DNA of 64,000 nucleotides from Avena insularis (GCA_023614405.1 CM042692.1:121141503-121205502), one strand, 5' to 3'; counted from the stretch's first letter, positions 11,601-24,412 are shown. Program-made: numbers and translations. The notes: generated by a model from the letters alone, not told the origin.

Positions 11601-11961
11601 CAAGATGATTCGTAAGTACTTTTGAATCATGTCACTTTAGCACTACTGAAGTCGTAAATGAAATTTATTTCATCCTATATGGCAGCAACTCATGCGGATT
11701 GTGGGTATTGCAATGTCTAGAGCACTGGGACGGAGATCGTATGACTAAGAATATTTCTCAGGTCTGTATACTATTCCTTTGTATAGTCGCAAAAATCAAT
11801 ATGATTACAATTCAATTTATAAACTCTTCTATATTGTACCGCAGACAACAATCGAGGAATCAAGAGGACCTACCGTTGCAACGATTCTTCTGTCTAGAAG
11901 AAACAAACTAGAGGCTGTGAAAAGGAAAGTCAGATCAGTGATTAATAATAGTGTACCTTGA
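8656..11961 (+). pseudogene. Ulp1-like (C48) cysteine protease gene, many stops
   Basis: Exons that join in register: 8656-9362, 9452-9613, 9708-9890, 9987-10632, 10726-10928, 11013-11216, 11301-11429, 11499-11611, 11686-11761, 11845-11961. The N-terminal part (RWSDLVAGFTSAQRAR..., NPLSSTFVIK...) is the type found before many plant Ulp1-like domains. The C-terminal part has the C48 catalytic set: His in GEHYVTVVMH, Asp in FQVLDPKY, Gln in EIGKQDDS and Cys in SNSCGLWVLQC. Such enzymes cleave SUMO-type conjugates, and many plant copies are transposon-linked. In-frame stops lie at 8850-8852, 9252-9254, 10044-10046, 10327-10329, 10914-10916 and 11502-11504, with a shift near 10170, so it is dead as it stands although splice sites and catalytic residues survive. 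No terminal inverted repeats were found to mark it as part of a transposon. Confidence 0.8.
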
Positions 11962-12433
11962 GAATTTACTAGTCCATGGAGGTTTTCATACCTGGTAAAT
12001 TCATATTAATTTGTAAAACAGTTTATTGTTTGCATTTTACGACAACAGTCCATATCCTGTTGTGTCGGGTCAACTCAAAACTAAGAAATGGTTTAGTTGT
12101 TTAACTTGTTTGTTTCGACCCAAATTAGTTGTTCACGTTGAAAAAATAGTTCATTTCTTTCAACCAAGCGCCTTTTAATATACATAGCATGCTCTGCATA
12201 TTTTAATATATTTAGCTTGATCTGCATATTTCGGTGAAATCAAACTAAAAGGGCGTGAACAAAGTAAAAAAACAATGAGATAGATATAATATAGGCGGGG
12301 GCATCCCTTACAACATAGAAAACATACATAGAGGGGCATATATGCCCAAGCAAAAAACATGAAAATAAACTCTCTCCTCCCTCTTTCTCTTGCTCCCCTC
12401 CTCGATCCCATCTCCTCAGCGCTGCCCCAGCCC
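11962..12433. other. 3' flank, no gene seen
   Basis: Sequence after the protease stop and, from about 12240, the 3' flank of the minus-strand gene fragment. No supported features. Confidence 0.4.
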
Positions 12434-12572
12434 TCACTCTTCCTCGGGGTTGTATGGGAGAGTGTGCATCCCGTTGACGGTGGGGAAGGTTTTGTCGAAG
12501 TTCGTGAAGATGTTGAAGGTGGTGAAGAAGATCGACTCGCACCCACACCAGTAGACCTCGCCGAGGAGAAGA
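12434..12572 (-). pseudogene. Truncated 3' end of the 24564-type gene
   Basis: Read on the minus strand this encodes LGEVYWCGCESIFFTTFNIF, then TNFDKTF...GMHTLPYNPEEE and a TGA at 12434-12436. It aligns with the C-terminal third of the plus-strand gene at 24564-24998 (LLGQVF-RGCKFIAFTTYNIF, TDFHGIF, HSLPY). The homology stops exactly where the copia LTR begins at 12573, so the rest was removed or displaced by that element. Function unknown. Confidence 0.7.
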
Positions 12573-14265
12573 TGAAGGGAATATGCCCGAGAGGCAATAA
12601 TAAAGTGGTTATTATCTTATTCCATGTTTATGATAAATGTTTATTTTGCATGCTATAATTGTATTGATCGGAAACATTAATACATGTGTGTTTAATAAAC
12701 AAAAAGGGTTCCTAGTTATGCCTCTCTTATAGACTAGCTCGTTGATTAACAAGATGATCAAGGTTTCCTGATCATGGACATTGGATGTTGTTAATAACGA
12801 GGTCACAATATTGGTGGAATGATGTGATGACCATTCATCCAAAGTATAGCACTATGATCAAAGTCATTATGTTTATATTGCTATAAAATCATATGAAGTA
12901 ATCTTTATCCTTAGACCATGAGATCATGTTAATTGCTAACACCTGAAGAGTATCTTGATAACATCAAACGTCACACTGTAACAGGGTGACTATAAAGATG
13001 GTTTCAGGCTACGAAGGTGTTATGTTGAGGCTCATGGATCAAGAGTGGAATTTGTCAATCCCAATGACGGATAGATATAGTCTAGGCCCTCTCAGTGATA
13101 TCACATTAAGATAGCTTGCAAGCAAGTGATGTGATCACTAGAATGTTATATCACGGGAACGAGAAAAGAGTGCATGTCGGCAACGAGATCAAACTAGGTA
13201 TGGAGATACCGATGATCGAATCTCGGACATGTAATATATCACGAGACAAAGGGATTTAGTTACTAGCGTTAAAGGTTCTCACGATCACAGAAGTCATCGT
13301 TGAATGTGTAGGAGTCAGTATGGATCTCCAGGTCCCGCTTCTGATTATTGATCTGAGAGGGGTCTCGATCATGTCTGCATTATTCGCGAACTGTAGGGTG
13401 ACACACTTAAGGATACCGACACCATTTGGAGCAAATATGTTTCAGATAAAGATTTAAGAAAACACTGGAATTATTTCAATAGACACCAAAACTGTTTCGG
13501 GTGAAATTGCTGAAATTGGTTTTGCATTTAATATTGAAATGTTGCAGGGGGTTTTATGTGAATGTTTGTTAATTAAAGTAATTAACAAACTTCTGAATAA
13601 AAATAATAAAATAGTTTTATTAAATGAGAGAGCATTAAATTTGGAGAAATTTAATGCATTTAAAGTGGAGACTTTAAAAGAGAATGTGAAGGGATATTTT
13701 AATGTGGAGGGGTTACCACCACATGAATGGGGGAGATGAGGAGTCACCCCCCATGGGGCGCCGACCATGGGGAGGGGTACCCCCTCCTCCTATAAAAGGC
13801 CCCCCTCACTCCCCTTCTTCCTCACACCTCCTCGTGAAGGTCCCCCTCTAGTATTATTCCCCCATGGTCTCGGATTAGCGAGATACATGTTCTCGGTGGC
13901 TTTATCTGGAAAGGAGTTGCTGCTTCCGCTGCTTTGCTGGAGCGAGGGACGAAGGTTGTCGGGGTACCGGACGTGTTTGCGATGACGGATGCACCACTGC
14001 TTTGCGGTGCTGGACTTGGTGGTGCTGGAGCTGGATCTGAAGGACATGCTGGAGCCGGACCTGCTCGGACTTCCTCACGATCTTGAGATCGGCAAGTGTA
14101 CGACTACATCAACCACGAGTTCCTACTCGTTAACAAAACTCGTTGTCTTCAAGGGTAAGTTCTCGATGGATGTATGTCCACCCGTTGCTTTGTACCTAGT
14201 AGATAGATCTTGGCGTGTAGTTCTCATCGTTGGAATTTTTTGTTTTCTATGCTGCGGATCCAACA
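12573..14265 (+). mobile_element. Copia LTR, first copy
   Basis: 1693-bp LTR starting TGAAGGGAATATGCCC and ending CCAACA, followed by a primer-binding site. It matches 19170-20843 closely along its whole length. The start resembles BARE/Angela-type LTRs of Triticeae; the exact family is not asserted. A matching target duplication was not found: the left flank is GAAGA and no right LTR end exists. Confidence 0.9.
13791..13799 (+). promoter_or_regulatory. TATA box of copia LTR promoter
   Basis: TATAAAAGG follows CCCCTCCTCC. The same box is at 20368-20376 in the second LTR. It is likely the start-site element for the retrotransposon transcript. Confidence 0.7.
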
Positions 14266-14266
14266 G

Positions 14267-14278
14267 TGGTATCAGAGC
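14267..14278 (+). other. Primer-binding site, first copia copy
   Basis: TGGTATCAGAGC, one base after the LTR end, complementary to the 3' part of initiator methionine tRNA, as in most plant copia elements. Confidence 0.85.
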
Positions 14279-17200
14279 TAGATCTATGCGTAGGTGCTTT
14301 GCACGGGTAGTACACATATGTTTATATGTGGGCGATGATGATCATGTTATTGCATCTTCTATGTATTTTGGATATTGGTGGCATAGTGGGATGAAGCGGC
14401 CCGGACCAACCTTACATGTCGTCGTACATGAGACCGGTTCCACGACTGACATGCAACTAGTTTTGCATAAGTGGCTGGTGGGTGTTTGTCTCTCCTACTA
14501 TAGTTAATATCTGATTTACAACGAGTTGCTAATAACTTGGTTATCCTCGTTGTGGTTCCATGTTCGTAGGTAAGAACGGTTCTATCTTCGAAAGCCCTAA
14601 GCCACGTGAAACATGCAATTGATAAATTAGAGGCGTCTAGTTTAGATCGTTGTTGGGCTAGTGTATTGATATGGTATTGTTGTAAGTAGATGTATGATAG
14701 ATACTCTTACAACACATTAAACGTGTAGGTTCCATAGACCTTGGCCTTACACACAAAGGAATGATAGAGATCATACCATGATGCAAATGATAGCGATCAA
14801 ATGCATGGACCATATCATCTCACTTTACACATTAGATGTTAGCATCTTATATTGCTAGTTTGGCGCTTTTGGTAGCATTGTAAGATGATCCCTAATTTAG
14901 ATATCAAGATAAAATGTGTTCTTCCTTGAGTATGCGTCGTTCTATGGATCGTGTTTCGAGACATCACGTGATGATCGGGTGTACTCGACTCTACGCTTTC
15001 ATACAACGGGTGTAAGACAGTTTTACACATGCGAGTACTAAGGTTCTTACTTGGCGAGCCTAGCATGTACAGACATGGCCTCGGAACACGGACCGAAAGG
15101 TTAAGCATGAGTCATATAGTTGATATGATGCCGATATTGATGCTCGCCTTTGAAGCTACACTGACTCACGTGATGATCGGACTTGGTGTAGTGGATTTGG
15201 TTCATGTAATCACCAAAAAGGCACGAGGGATGTCGTTTTTGAGTGGGAGTTCATTTATAATTTGGATTAGTCGAACTAAATTTGTCATAAACTAAATCAA
15301 AGTGAATTTGCATAATTTGTTGTAGTCATTGGCGTCTGTTCACTACCTTATGCTTAGTTTTAATTGAGATAATAGAACTATAGAATTCTAGATATTTACT
15401 TTAGAACTGGTATCGTATTGTTTTGAATGTCAATTTAAAGTTTATAAGTCCTATTGCAAACTTTCAGCAAACTCTATTTACTCCATAAAGTTTAATAAGT
15501 AGTATTAAATCAAGAGTAAGAATTCCAATGTTAGTATCTAAAGTATCATGTTTGCCTCCATGATTATTGATATTCAAAAGTTGTTTTAATATCAAGATTA
15601 TATAGGAGCTGGAAATTGTTTCAGAAACCATCATGTGTGAAAGATATTGTGATATCTGAAACAATGTTTTTGGTTGCATTATGATAGAGTATAATTTAGC
15701 AAAATACATGTTCTCATATTGTATGAGAATTTGTGAAGGATGGAGATGCTAGGCATCCGAATCTCCCAAAAAGGTTTTTGGGAACTAAAATTATACTCGT
15801 CATTCTTCCTTATAGGCTATAGTAGCTTGATCATGAAAGTTGTCATGATAAGGATGAATAGAAGATGTAAGTAAAATGTTTACTACACTAATAGATTACT
15901 AAAGAATCGATTTTTTGAAAGAATACCAAACAATTGATGATGTTGATCCACTTCAAAGTGCAAGTCCTAAGGTGTTAGTATTTGACTATATACGCTTTGT
16001 ACTATGTGTCATGTGAATGACACCACTATTGATGTTGATAGATTCTTTTAAAAGGAAAAGGAATTGCTGGAAGAGAATCTATAAAATATTTGGCAGAAAA
16101 GAAAAAGTTGGAGATGTCCAACTTTGGTATATAGAAGATATACATGTTATGGTTGTATTCCTTGCTTGTTAAACAATGTGGTTCTGAGGTATTGGATACC
16201 GGTATTGGATACCAAATTGGTTGGTATGAAGTGTCATACAGGACAACGCAATTCCTGAACTACAATGGCCTAAGTAACTAGCAAGAGAATAAGTGATGAT
16301 GTTCATCAAAAACAAATAAAGTGTTATTGTGTTTTTTATTATCATCAAACCTAGACTTCAAGATTTGTTTTAATAATTGTTATTTTGTTTCGGTATTACG
16401 AGAACAATGGTTGTTCAAATAATTACCGTATTCCATAAAGGATGGATGAATTTTTACAAGTCTAGTGGGAGAAATCACATCCATAAACACTATTGCTAAA
16501 ATGTCGCAAGACAAATGATTGAAAGTTCACTTATGAAGTGACATCGTTGTTTAAATTATATTGGAAAGAAAACATGAAGAAAAAACCATGCTGATGGATT
16601 TTTGGAGTCTTTGATTTTGATCAATTGATGCTTGTGAGACTTTCCTCGAGATAATTGAAACTGCGTTCATAGGCCAAAGAGGAACGGATGACTAGCTTAT
16701 TGGAAATTGTGCATGCTGATGTGCATAGTCCATTATGTGTAGCCATACGCGATGGATCTTTTTGCTTCATATGCTTTCTCCAGAAATTTGAGTGAATATA
16801 TCTGTATATTTACTTAATAAGGAAGAAGTATGAAACATTTGAAAATTGTTCAAAGACTTTCAAGATGAAGTGGAAAATCATTGTAACAAGAAAATAAAGA
16901 GTTTATGATTCGATCATAAAGGAAGATATTTGAGTTACATGTTTAGCAAAACATTTAAGATTTGAGGAATTGTTCCATGATTTGTGTTTCCCGATAAACC
17001 ATAGGAGTATGGCATATTCGAGAGATGAAATCAAACCATGTTTGACAAGGTAAGATCAAAGGTGTCATTTATAAAACTGCCATTATGTTTTAAGGATTAA
17101 AGCTTTAGAGACTACCGCTTTTACACTGAAAAGAGCACCATCGTGATCCGTTGAAATGACACCATATAGTTATGGTTTGGGATAAAACCCGAATTGTCTT

Positions 17201-19158
17201 TTCTTAAATTTTGGTATGCTATGCATAAGTAAAATGTTTACAACCAAAGTCGGATAAGCACGTCTTTGTAGGTTATCCCAAAGAATTTGTTGGGAATTTC
17301 TCCATAACACCGAGGACAAAAGAGTTTGTTACTTGGAACGTCAAGTTTCTTGAGAAGGAATTTTTCGCGAAAAGTTAAGTGGGAGGACAATAGAACTTTG
17401 ATAATGTTGTTGAACCTTAGCTATATGTGCTAAGTAGCGCTGCGCCGGAAAGTGTCCCGGTGGCAGCCACCATGCTCATAGCTCCCGTGATTACAAAGGT
17501 TGTGATCTCGGAGATTAGAGTTCCTATTGAACCGTGTGGGTCGGTAAGAATCAAATGGTGTGATTTGATAAGCAAGTTGTTATTGTTTTGACAATGATGA
17601 ACCAACTACATGTAAAGAAGCGATGATGGGCCCTGACTCTATAAAATGACTAGAAGTCATAGAATCCATGATAGTATCCATACACAAGAAATCAAGTTTC
17701 TGAACTTGGAAGACCCTCCGAAAAGGCGTGAAGCCTATCGGTCGTGTTTAGATCTATAAAGAAATAGACATGGATGTTTAACATCTATGAAATAGTCGAC
17801 ATGTCGGAAAGAAGTTTACGACAATGTTCAAGGAGTTGACTATGACAAGATTTGATCTTTCATAGCGATATATAGTCTTGACGGATTAATGTAGCAACCA
17901 CTACATATAATTTGGTATATGGTAGTTAAATGAACAAAACAAGGTTCTTCTAATAGAACGGTTACCTAGGACATATACATGACATGGTCCAAAGGGTTTT
18001 GTTAATTCAAAGGGTGCTAAAAGGGCATGCAAACTTCAATAGTTGAAGTAAGCATAGCGGAGTTGGAATCTTCACCATGATGAAACTGTTAAAAGAGTTT
18101 AAATTCATCGGAGATGATGAAGATGCTTGCATTTGCAAGAAATTAAGTGGGAGCGCTGAGACATATTTCTAATACATTATGTAGAGGACATATTGTTGAT
18201 TGGAAATGATGTATCTTTTATTGACACAAGTTAAGAATTTCATTAAAATAGGATTTCGATGAAAGACTTGGGCAAAACCGGAATATTTGGCATCAATGTC
18301 TATATGGATAGATTGAGGCGCTAATATGGTTATGCCAGACGTACATATATGAGATATTGAAAGGGTTCAATATGGAAACAACAAGGAAGGTTCTTGCTGC
18401 ATGGAAATGATTGTATCAAGATTCAAGTGTTTCAACACTTGGTGAGTAAAATCACATGAAGATTTTGATCGATTATACCGTCATATGTATATATCCATAA
18501 TGTCCTATGCTCTGAATGTTATGAGCACATACCAGAATGGTTCATAAGATGATCATTGGACGATAGTAAAGATATTCTTATGAGCTTTGGAAGAACTAAG
18601 AATATATCATGTATAAGTGACAAATAGTTAAAGGTAGTTCATTGTAAAGTGTTACATTGCTACTAGTTTTGTCACAAGATACGAATTAAATTTATCTCAA
18701 TTTAGACTATGGGTGGCACAATGTAATGGAAAGGATGTTCCATGATGGATTTGGATGAGTTCCAAAGTTGAGACATTGTGACGGATACTACAACAAAAGG
18801 CTAAGTATATGACTGCTATAGTAGCAGCAAAGGAGGGCATTTATGTTAAGTAGTTTGTTATCAAACTAGAAGTGGTTCAAAGTGGGATAATACTATGAAG
18901 ATATATTGTATGACAATAATATCAACATATTTTAACCCGAACGAACTAAAGGTCTCACCAAAGGACCAAATTATACAATGCCATCTCATTTGAGAATGAG
19001 TGATGCGTAGAGACGCAAAGACATGCAAATACACACGGACCTGAAACTGTCAGATCCGGAGATTATGTTAACCACTAGCAATCGCGTATATGCAACACAA
19101 GAAAGCCATAGGTGTTCAATACGCAAATTTTTTCAAACTAGATTATTGACTCTAGTGC

Positions 19159-19169
19159 AAGTGGGAGAC
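19159..19169 (+). other. Polypurine tract
   Basis: AAGTGGGAGAC abuts the second LTR (TGAAGGG at 19170), the expected plus-strand priming site. Confidence 0.8.
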
Positions 19170-20843
19170 TGAAGGGAATATGCCCGAGAGGCAATAATAA
19201 AGTGGTTATTATCTTATTCCATGTTTATGATAAATGTCTATTTTGCATGCTATAATTGTATTGATCGGAAACATCAATACATGTGTGTTTAATAAACAAA
19301 AAGGGTTCCTAGTTATGCCTCTCTTATAGACTAGCTCGTTGATTAACAAGATGATCAAGGTTTCCTGATCATGGACATTGGATGTTGTTAATAACGAGGT
19401 CACAACATTGGTGGAATGATGTGATGAACATTCATCCGAAGTATAGCATTACGATCAAAGTCATTATGTTTATATTGCTATAAAATCATACGAAGTAATC
19501 TTTATCCTTAGACCATGAGATCATGTTAATTGCTAACACCTGAAGAGTATCTTGATAACATCAAACGTCACACCGTAACAGGGTGACTATAAAGATGGGT
19601 TCAGTGCTACGAAGGTGTTATGTTGAGGCTTTTGTCAATCCCGATGACGGATAGATATACTCTGGGCCCTCTCGGTGATATCACATTAAGATAGCTTGCA
19701 AGCAAGTGATGTGATCACTAGAATGTTATATCACGGGAACAAGAAAAGAGTGCATGTCGGCAACGAGATCAAACTAGGTATGGAGATACCGATGATCGAA
19801 TCTCGGACATGTAATATATCATGAGACAAAGGGATTTAGTTACTAGCGTTAAAGGTTCTCACGATCACAGAAGTCATCGTGGAATGTGTAGGAGTCAGTA
19901 TGGATCTCCAGGTCCTGCTTCTGATTATTGATCTGAGAGGGGTCTCGATCTGCATTATTCGCGAACCGTAGGGTGACACACTTAAGGGATACCGACACCA
20001 TTTGGAGCAAATATGTTTCAGATAAAGATTTAAGAAAGCGCTGGAATTATTTCAATAGACACCGAAACTGTTTCGGGTGAAATTGCTGAAATTGGTTCTG
20101 CATGTGATATTGAAATGTTGCAGGGGGTTTTATGTGAATGTTTGTTAATTAAATTAATTAACAAAATTCTGAATAAAAATAATAAAAGAGTTTTATTAAT
20201 TGAGAGAGCATTAAATTTGGAGAAATTTAATGCATTTAAAGTGGAGACTTTAAAAGAGAATGTGAAGGGGCATTTTAATGTGGAGGGATTACCACCACAT
20301 GAATGGGGGAGGTGAGGAGTCACCCCCCATGGGGCGCCGGCCATGGGAAGGGGTACCCCCCTCCTCCTATAAAAGGCCCCCCTCACTCCCTTTCTTCCTC
20401 ACACCTGCTCGTGAAGGTCCCCCTCTAGTATTATTCCCCCATGGTCTCGGATTAGCGAGATACATGTTCCCAGTGGCTTTATCTGGAAAGGAGTTGCTGC
20501 TTCCGCTGCTTTGCTGGAGTGAGGGATGGAGGTTGTCGTGGTACCGGACGCGTGTACGATCACGGATACATCGCTGGTTTGCGGTGCTGGACTTGGTGGT
20601 GCTGGAGCTGGATCTGAAGGACGTGCTGGAGCCGAACCTGCTGGGACTTCCTCACGATCTTGAGATCGGCAAGTGTACGACTACATCAACCATGAGTTCC
20701 TACTCGTTAATAAAACTCATTGTCTTCAAGGGTAAGTTCTCGATGGATGTATGTCCACCCGTTGCTTTGTACCTAGTAGATAGATCTTGGCGTGTAGTTC
20801 TTATCGTAGGAAGTTTTTTGTTTTCTATGCTGCGGACCCAACA
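19170..20843 (+). mobile_element. Copia LTR, second copy
   Basis: 1674 bp, the same start and CCAACA end as the first LTR, with a TATA box at 20368-20376. Unlike a normal 3' LTR it is followed by a primer-binding site (20845-20856) and leader rather than by flanking DNA. Confidence 0.9.
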
Positions 20844-22281
20844 GTGGTATCAGAGCCAGATCTATGCGTAGGTGCTTTGCAAGGGTAGTACACATATGTT
20901 TATATGTGAGCGATGATGATCATGTTATTGCATCTTCTATGTATTTTGGATATTGGTGGCATAGTGGGATGAAGCGGCCCAGACCAACCTTACATGTCAT
21001 CGTACATGAGACCGGTTCCACGACTGACATGTAACTAGTTTTGCATAAGTGGTTGGCGGGTGTCTATCTCTCCTACTATAGTCAATATCTGATTTACAAC
21101 GAGTTGCTAATAACTTGGTTATCCTCGTTGTGGTTCCATGTTCGTAGGTAAGAACGGTTCTATCTTTGAAAGCCCTAAGCCACGTAAAACATGCAATTGA
21201 TAAATTAAAGGCGTCTAGTTTAGATCATTGCTGGGCTAGTGTATTGATATGGTATTGTTGTAAGTAGATGTATGATAGATACTCTTACACCACATTCAAT
21301 GTGTAAGTTCCATAGACCTTGGCCTTACACACAAAGGAATGATAGAGATCATACCACGATGCAAATGATAGAGATCAAATGCATGGACCATATCATCTCA
21401 CTTTACACACTAGATGTTAGCATCTTATACTGCTAGTTTGGCGCTTTTGGTAGCATTTTAAGATGATCCCTCATTTAGATATCAAGATAAAATATGTTCT
21501 TCCTTGAGTATGCACCGTTCTATGGATCGTGTTTCGAGACATCACGTGATGATCGGGTGTACTCGACTCTACGCTTTCATACAACGGGTGTAAGACAGTT
21601 TTACACACGCGGGTACTAAGGTTCTTACTTGGCGAGCCTAGCATGTATAGACATGGCCTCGGAACACGGACCGAAAGGTTAAGCATGAGTCATATAGTTG
21701 ATATGATGCCCATATTGATGCTCGCCTTTGAAGCTACACCGACTCACGTGATGATTGGACTTGGTATAGTGGATTTGGTTCATGTAATCACCAAAAAGGC
21801 ACGAGGGATGTCGTTTTTGAGTGGGAGTTCATTTATAATTTGGATTAGTCGAACTAAATTTGTCATAAACTAAATCAAAGTGAATTTGCATAATTTGTTA
21901 TAGTCATTAGCGTCTGTTCACTACCTTATGCTTAGTTTTAATTGAGATAATAGAACTATAGAATTCTGGATATTTACTTTAGAATTGGTATCGTATTGTT
22001 TTGAATGTCAATTTAAAGTTTATAAGTCCTATTGCAAACTTTTAACAAACTCTATTTACTCCATAAAGTTTAATAAGTAGTATTAAATCAAGAGTAAGAA
22101 ATCCAATGTTAGTATCTAAAGTATCATGTTTTCCTCCATGATTATTGATATTCAAAAGTTGTTTTAATATCAAGATTATATAGGAGCTGGAAATTGTTTC
22201 AGAAACCATCATGTGTGAAAGATATTGTGATATCTGAAACAATGTTTTTGGTTGCATTATGATAGAGTATAATTTAGCAAA
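20844..22281 (+). mobile_element. Second, truncated copia internal region
   Basis: Begins with TGGTATCAGAGC (20845-20856) and matches 14266-15703 base for base in length (1438 bp). Homology stops at 22281 inside the internal region. The third LTR expected of a complete tandem array is absent. Confidence 0.9.
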
Positions 22282-22705
22282 CGAGGCCTGAGATGCTCTG
22301 CGTGTGTATTGGTGTGAAACGAGGCGTGGCCGTATCCATCACGCGCATCGTCTCGGTTTCCATGCTCTTTGAATCGCTACGTCGCTAATTGATGCACTGA
22401 TTCAACGAGTCTGAAACGAGCATAGTCGCTGTGTTGTAAAGTATGAAACGAGCGATGCATGCTACGTCAATCGATGTGTCCACTCAGTTGCGCGCCCATG
22501 CATGCATGCATCCATGGTGGGGACAGGGCCTAATCAGGAATCCCACAGCCCAACGGTCCAATGACCGCTCCATTAGAACGTGTATTAATGAGGTGGACCT
22601 TCTCCATGCATGCGCCATGCAGCATCGTAGCCTGTCTAGTGCACATCGTTGCAGCCTCGTAGGCTAGCTACTTGCACGTCTTTTTTTCGCTGCGAATTCA
22701 CATAG
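22282..22705. other. Gene-upstream sequence with repeated TGAAACGAG motif
   Basis: Lies between the broken copia end and the solo LTR. TGAAACGAG occurs near 22314, 22410 and 22443, and related AAACGAGG at the left edge. GCATGCATGCATGC lies near 22498-22512. If the solo LTR is removed this becomes the distal upstream region of the gene at 24564. No gene is seen. Confidence 0.5.
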
Positions 22706-22710
22706 GCGTG

Positions 22711-24216
22711 TGATACGTCCATTTTGCATCACTATTCTATGTCTTAATTCACTATTATTCATTGATATATTTCATCTTGAGAGGTGATACTTATGTTATT
22801 TCATCTGTTTTTGCATGGTTGATGACTTTTGGAGCATGGACCGCTGCAGTTAGGATTCTGATGAAAAAGGTGCTGTTTGGAGGCAAAATTTGCGAAGATC
22901 AGAAAATCCGGAAAAATATACGGAAAATCCTATTTTTCCAGAAGACTAAGGATGCCAGAAGACGGAGTGGAGATGGGCCACAGGGGCCCCACACCACCCA
23001 CTAGCTCGGGCAGCCCTAGGCCGCGCCAGCAGGTGGTGTGGCCGCCCTGGCCTACCTTTGGCTCTCCCCTCTAGCGTATATCATCCTCCCGAAACCCTAA
23101 GACTCGGGGAGCGACCACAGAAATATTCCGCCGCCTCTGCGGGGCAGAAAACACCAAGAGAGAAAGATCTCTCCGGCAGACAGATTTCTGCCGGGGGAAT
23201 TCCTTCCCGGAGAGGGGAGATCGTCGCCATCAATACCACCATCAAGCTGGACTTCATCGGGATCATCATCATCACCACCGTCATCACCATCAGCACCCTC
23301 ATCACCATCTCCATATTGTTGTAACAATTGCGTTGAATCTTGCATAGTTCATAGGGGAAACTTTCCCGGTGTTGATTACTCTTTGTAGTCGATGCTATTG
23401 AGTGAACCATTGAATTATTGTTTATGTTCAGATTGTTATACGTCATTATTCCATCTCTGATCATGATCCATATGATGTCTTGTGAGTAGTTTGTTTTGTT
23501 CTTGAGGACATGGGAGAAGTCATGTTGTTAGTAGTGAAGTTGAGTTGAGAAAGATTCAATGGTTTGATATCTAAGTTGTGGTGTACTTCTTCTAGTGGTG
23601 TCATGTGAACATCGACTACATGACACTTCACCTATATGGGCCTAGGGGAATGCATTGTGTATTTGGCTACTAATCGTAGGGGTTGCGGATGTGAAACCTG
23701 AACCCCTGTTAGGAAACCATTGCACAAGGGACGTAAGGGTCTTAGAGTTTAAAGTTGTGGTTAAGTTTCTACCTTAATTACTTTCTTGAACTTACGGATG
23801 TTTGCAAGGGGTATAATCACAAGTATGTATTAGTCCTAGGAAGGTTGGTACATTAGCATAGGTTCACCCACACAACACTTAGCAAACTAAAGAAGATTAA
23901 TCAACTATATGAAGCGAAAGCACTTGACAGTCTTCCCATGTGTCCTCGAGAACGTTTGGTCATCTTAAGTAATACATCCGGCTTGTCCTTTGCTGCATAA
24001 AGGATTGGGCCACTTGCTGCATTTATTCCTACTGTCTTTTGTTTACTTGTACTTTATTTACTTGCTTTATCAAAACCCCCTAAAAATCCGTTTGCTAAGT
24101 ATTTGCAGAGAATTCCTGATCCATACCACTAGCCAGCACCTTCTGCTCCTCGTTAGGTTCGACACTCTTACTTATCGAAAATACTGCGATACACCCCCTA
24201 TACTTGTGGGTCATCA
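22711..24216 (+). mobile_element. Solo gypsy-type LTR with target duplication
   Basis: 1506 bp starting TGATACGTCCATTTTGCATC and ending TGTGGGTCATCA. The flanking 5 bp are identical: GCGTG at 22706-22710 and at 24217-24221. There is no primer site, polypurine tract or coding sequence, so this is a solo LTR left by LTR-LTR recombination. A CAT/CAC-rich low-complexity stretch lies near 23263-23312. The plus orientation is inferred from the CT-rich and GC-rich promoter-leader order. Confidence 0.93.
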
Positions 24217-24403
24217 GCGTGCCGCTCGGTCGGTCACGCGCCAAACAATTTCACACAAGGCACAACTTTCCGTCACACGCCTGTAGAAAAGAGTCAATGC
24301 TCCTCGATACCGTGCGCCCATGCCTCCTCGATACCGTGCGCTCGCGCCTCCTCGAAACAGTGTGCCTTAAACACGAGGGGAGAACGAAGCGACCATGACG
24401 CGC

Positions 24404-24412
24404 CTATATATC
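24404..24412 (+). promoter_or_regulatory. TATA box of the 24564 gene
   Basis: CTATATATC, about 150 bp before the ATG at 24564 and followed by a C-rich leader, is a good plant core promoter. The solo LTR inserted about 190 bp upstream, leaving this box intact. Confidence 0.65.

Larger units (their letters stand above)
14266..19169 (+). mobile_element. Copia internal region with decayed pol
   Basis: 4.9 kb between the two LTRs. No long frame remains, but pol relics can be read in short pieces and in copia order: integrase core-like text near 16790-16930, integrase C-terminal-like text near 17150-17290, reverse-transcriptase-like text near 18130-18280 (including a V-D-I-L-L-I-G-N-D-type stretch), and an RNase H-like AKYMTAIVAAKEG near 18800-18840. 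The order fits copia (integrase before reverse transcriptase). Stops and shifts occur throughout. The first 1.44 kb is repeated at 20844-22281. Confidence 0.75.

Noticed and set aside
13454..14507. Open frames on both strands in the copia LTR/leader, repeated at 20030-20871
   Set aside because: They span the LTR promoter and primer site and are not at the gag position.
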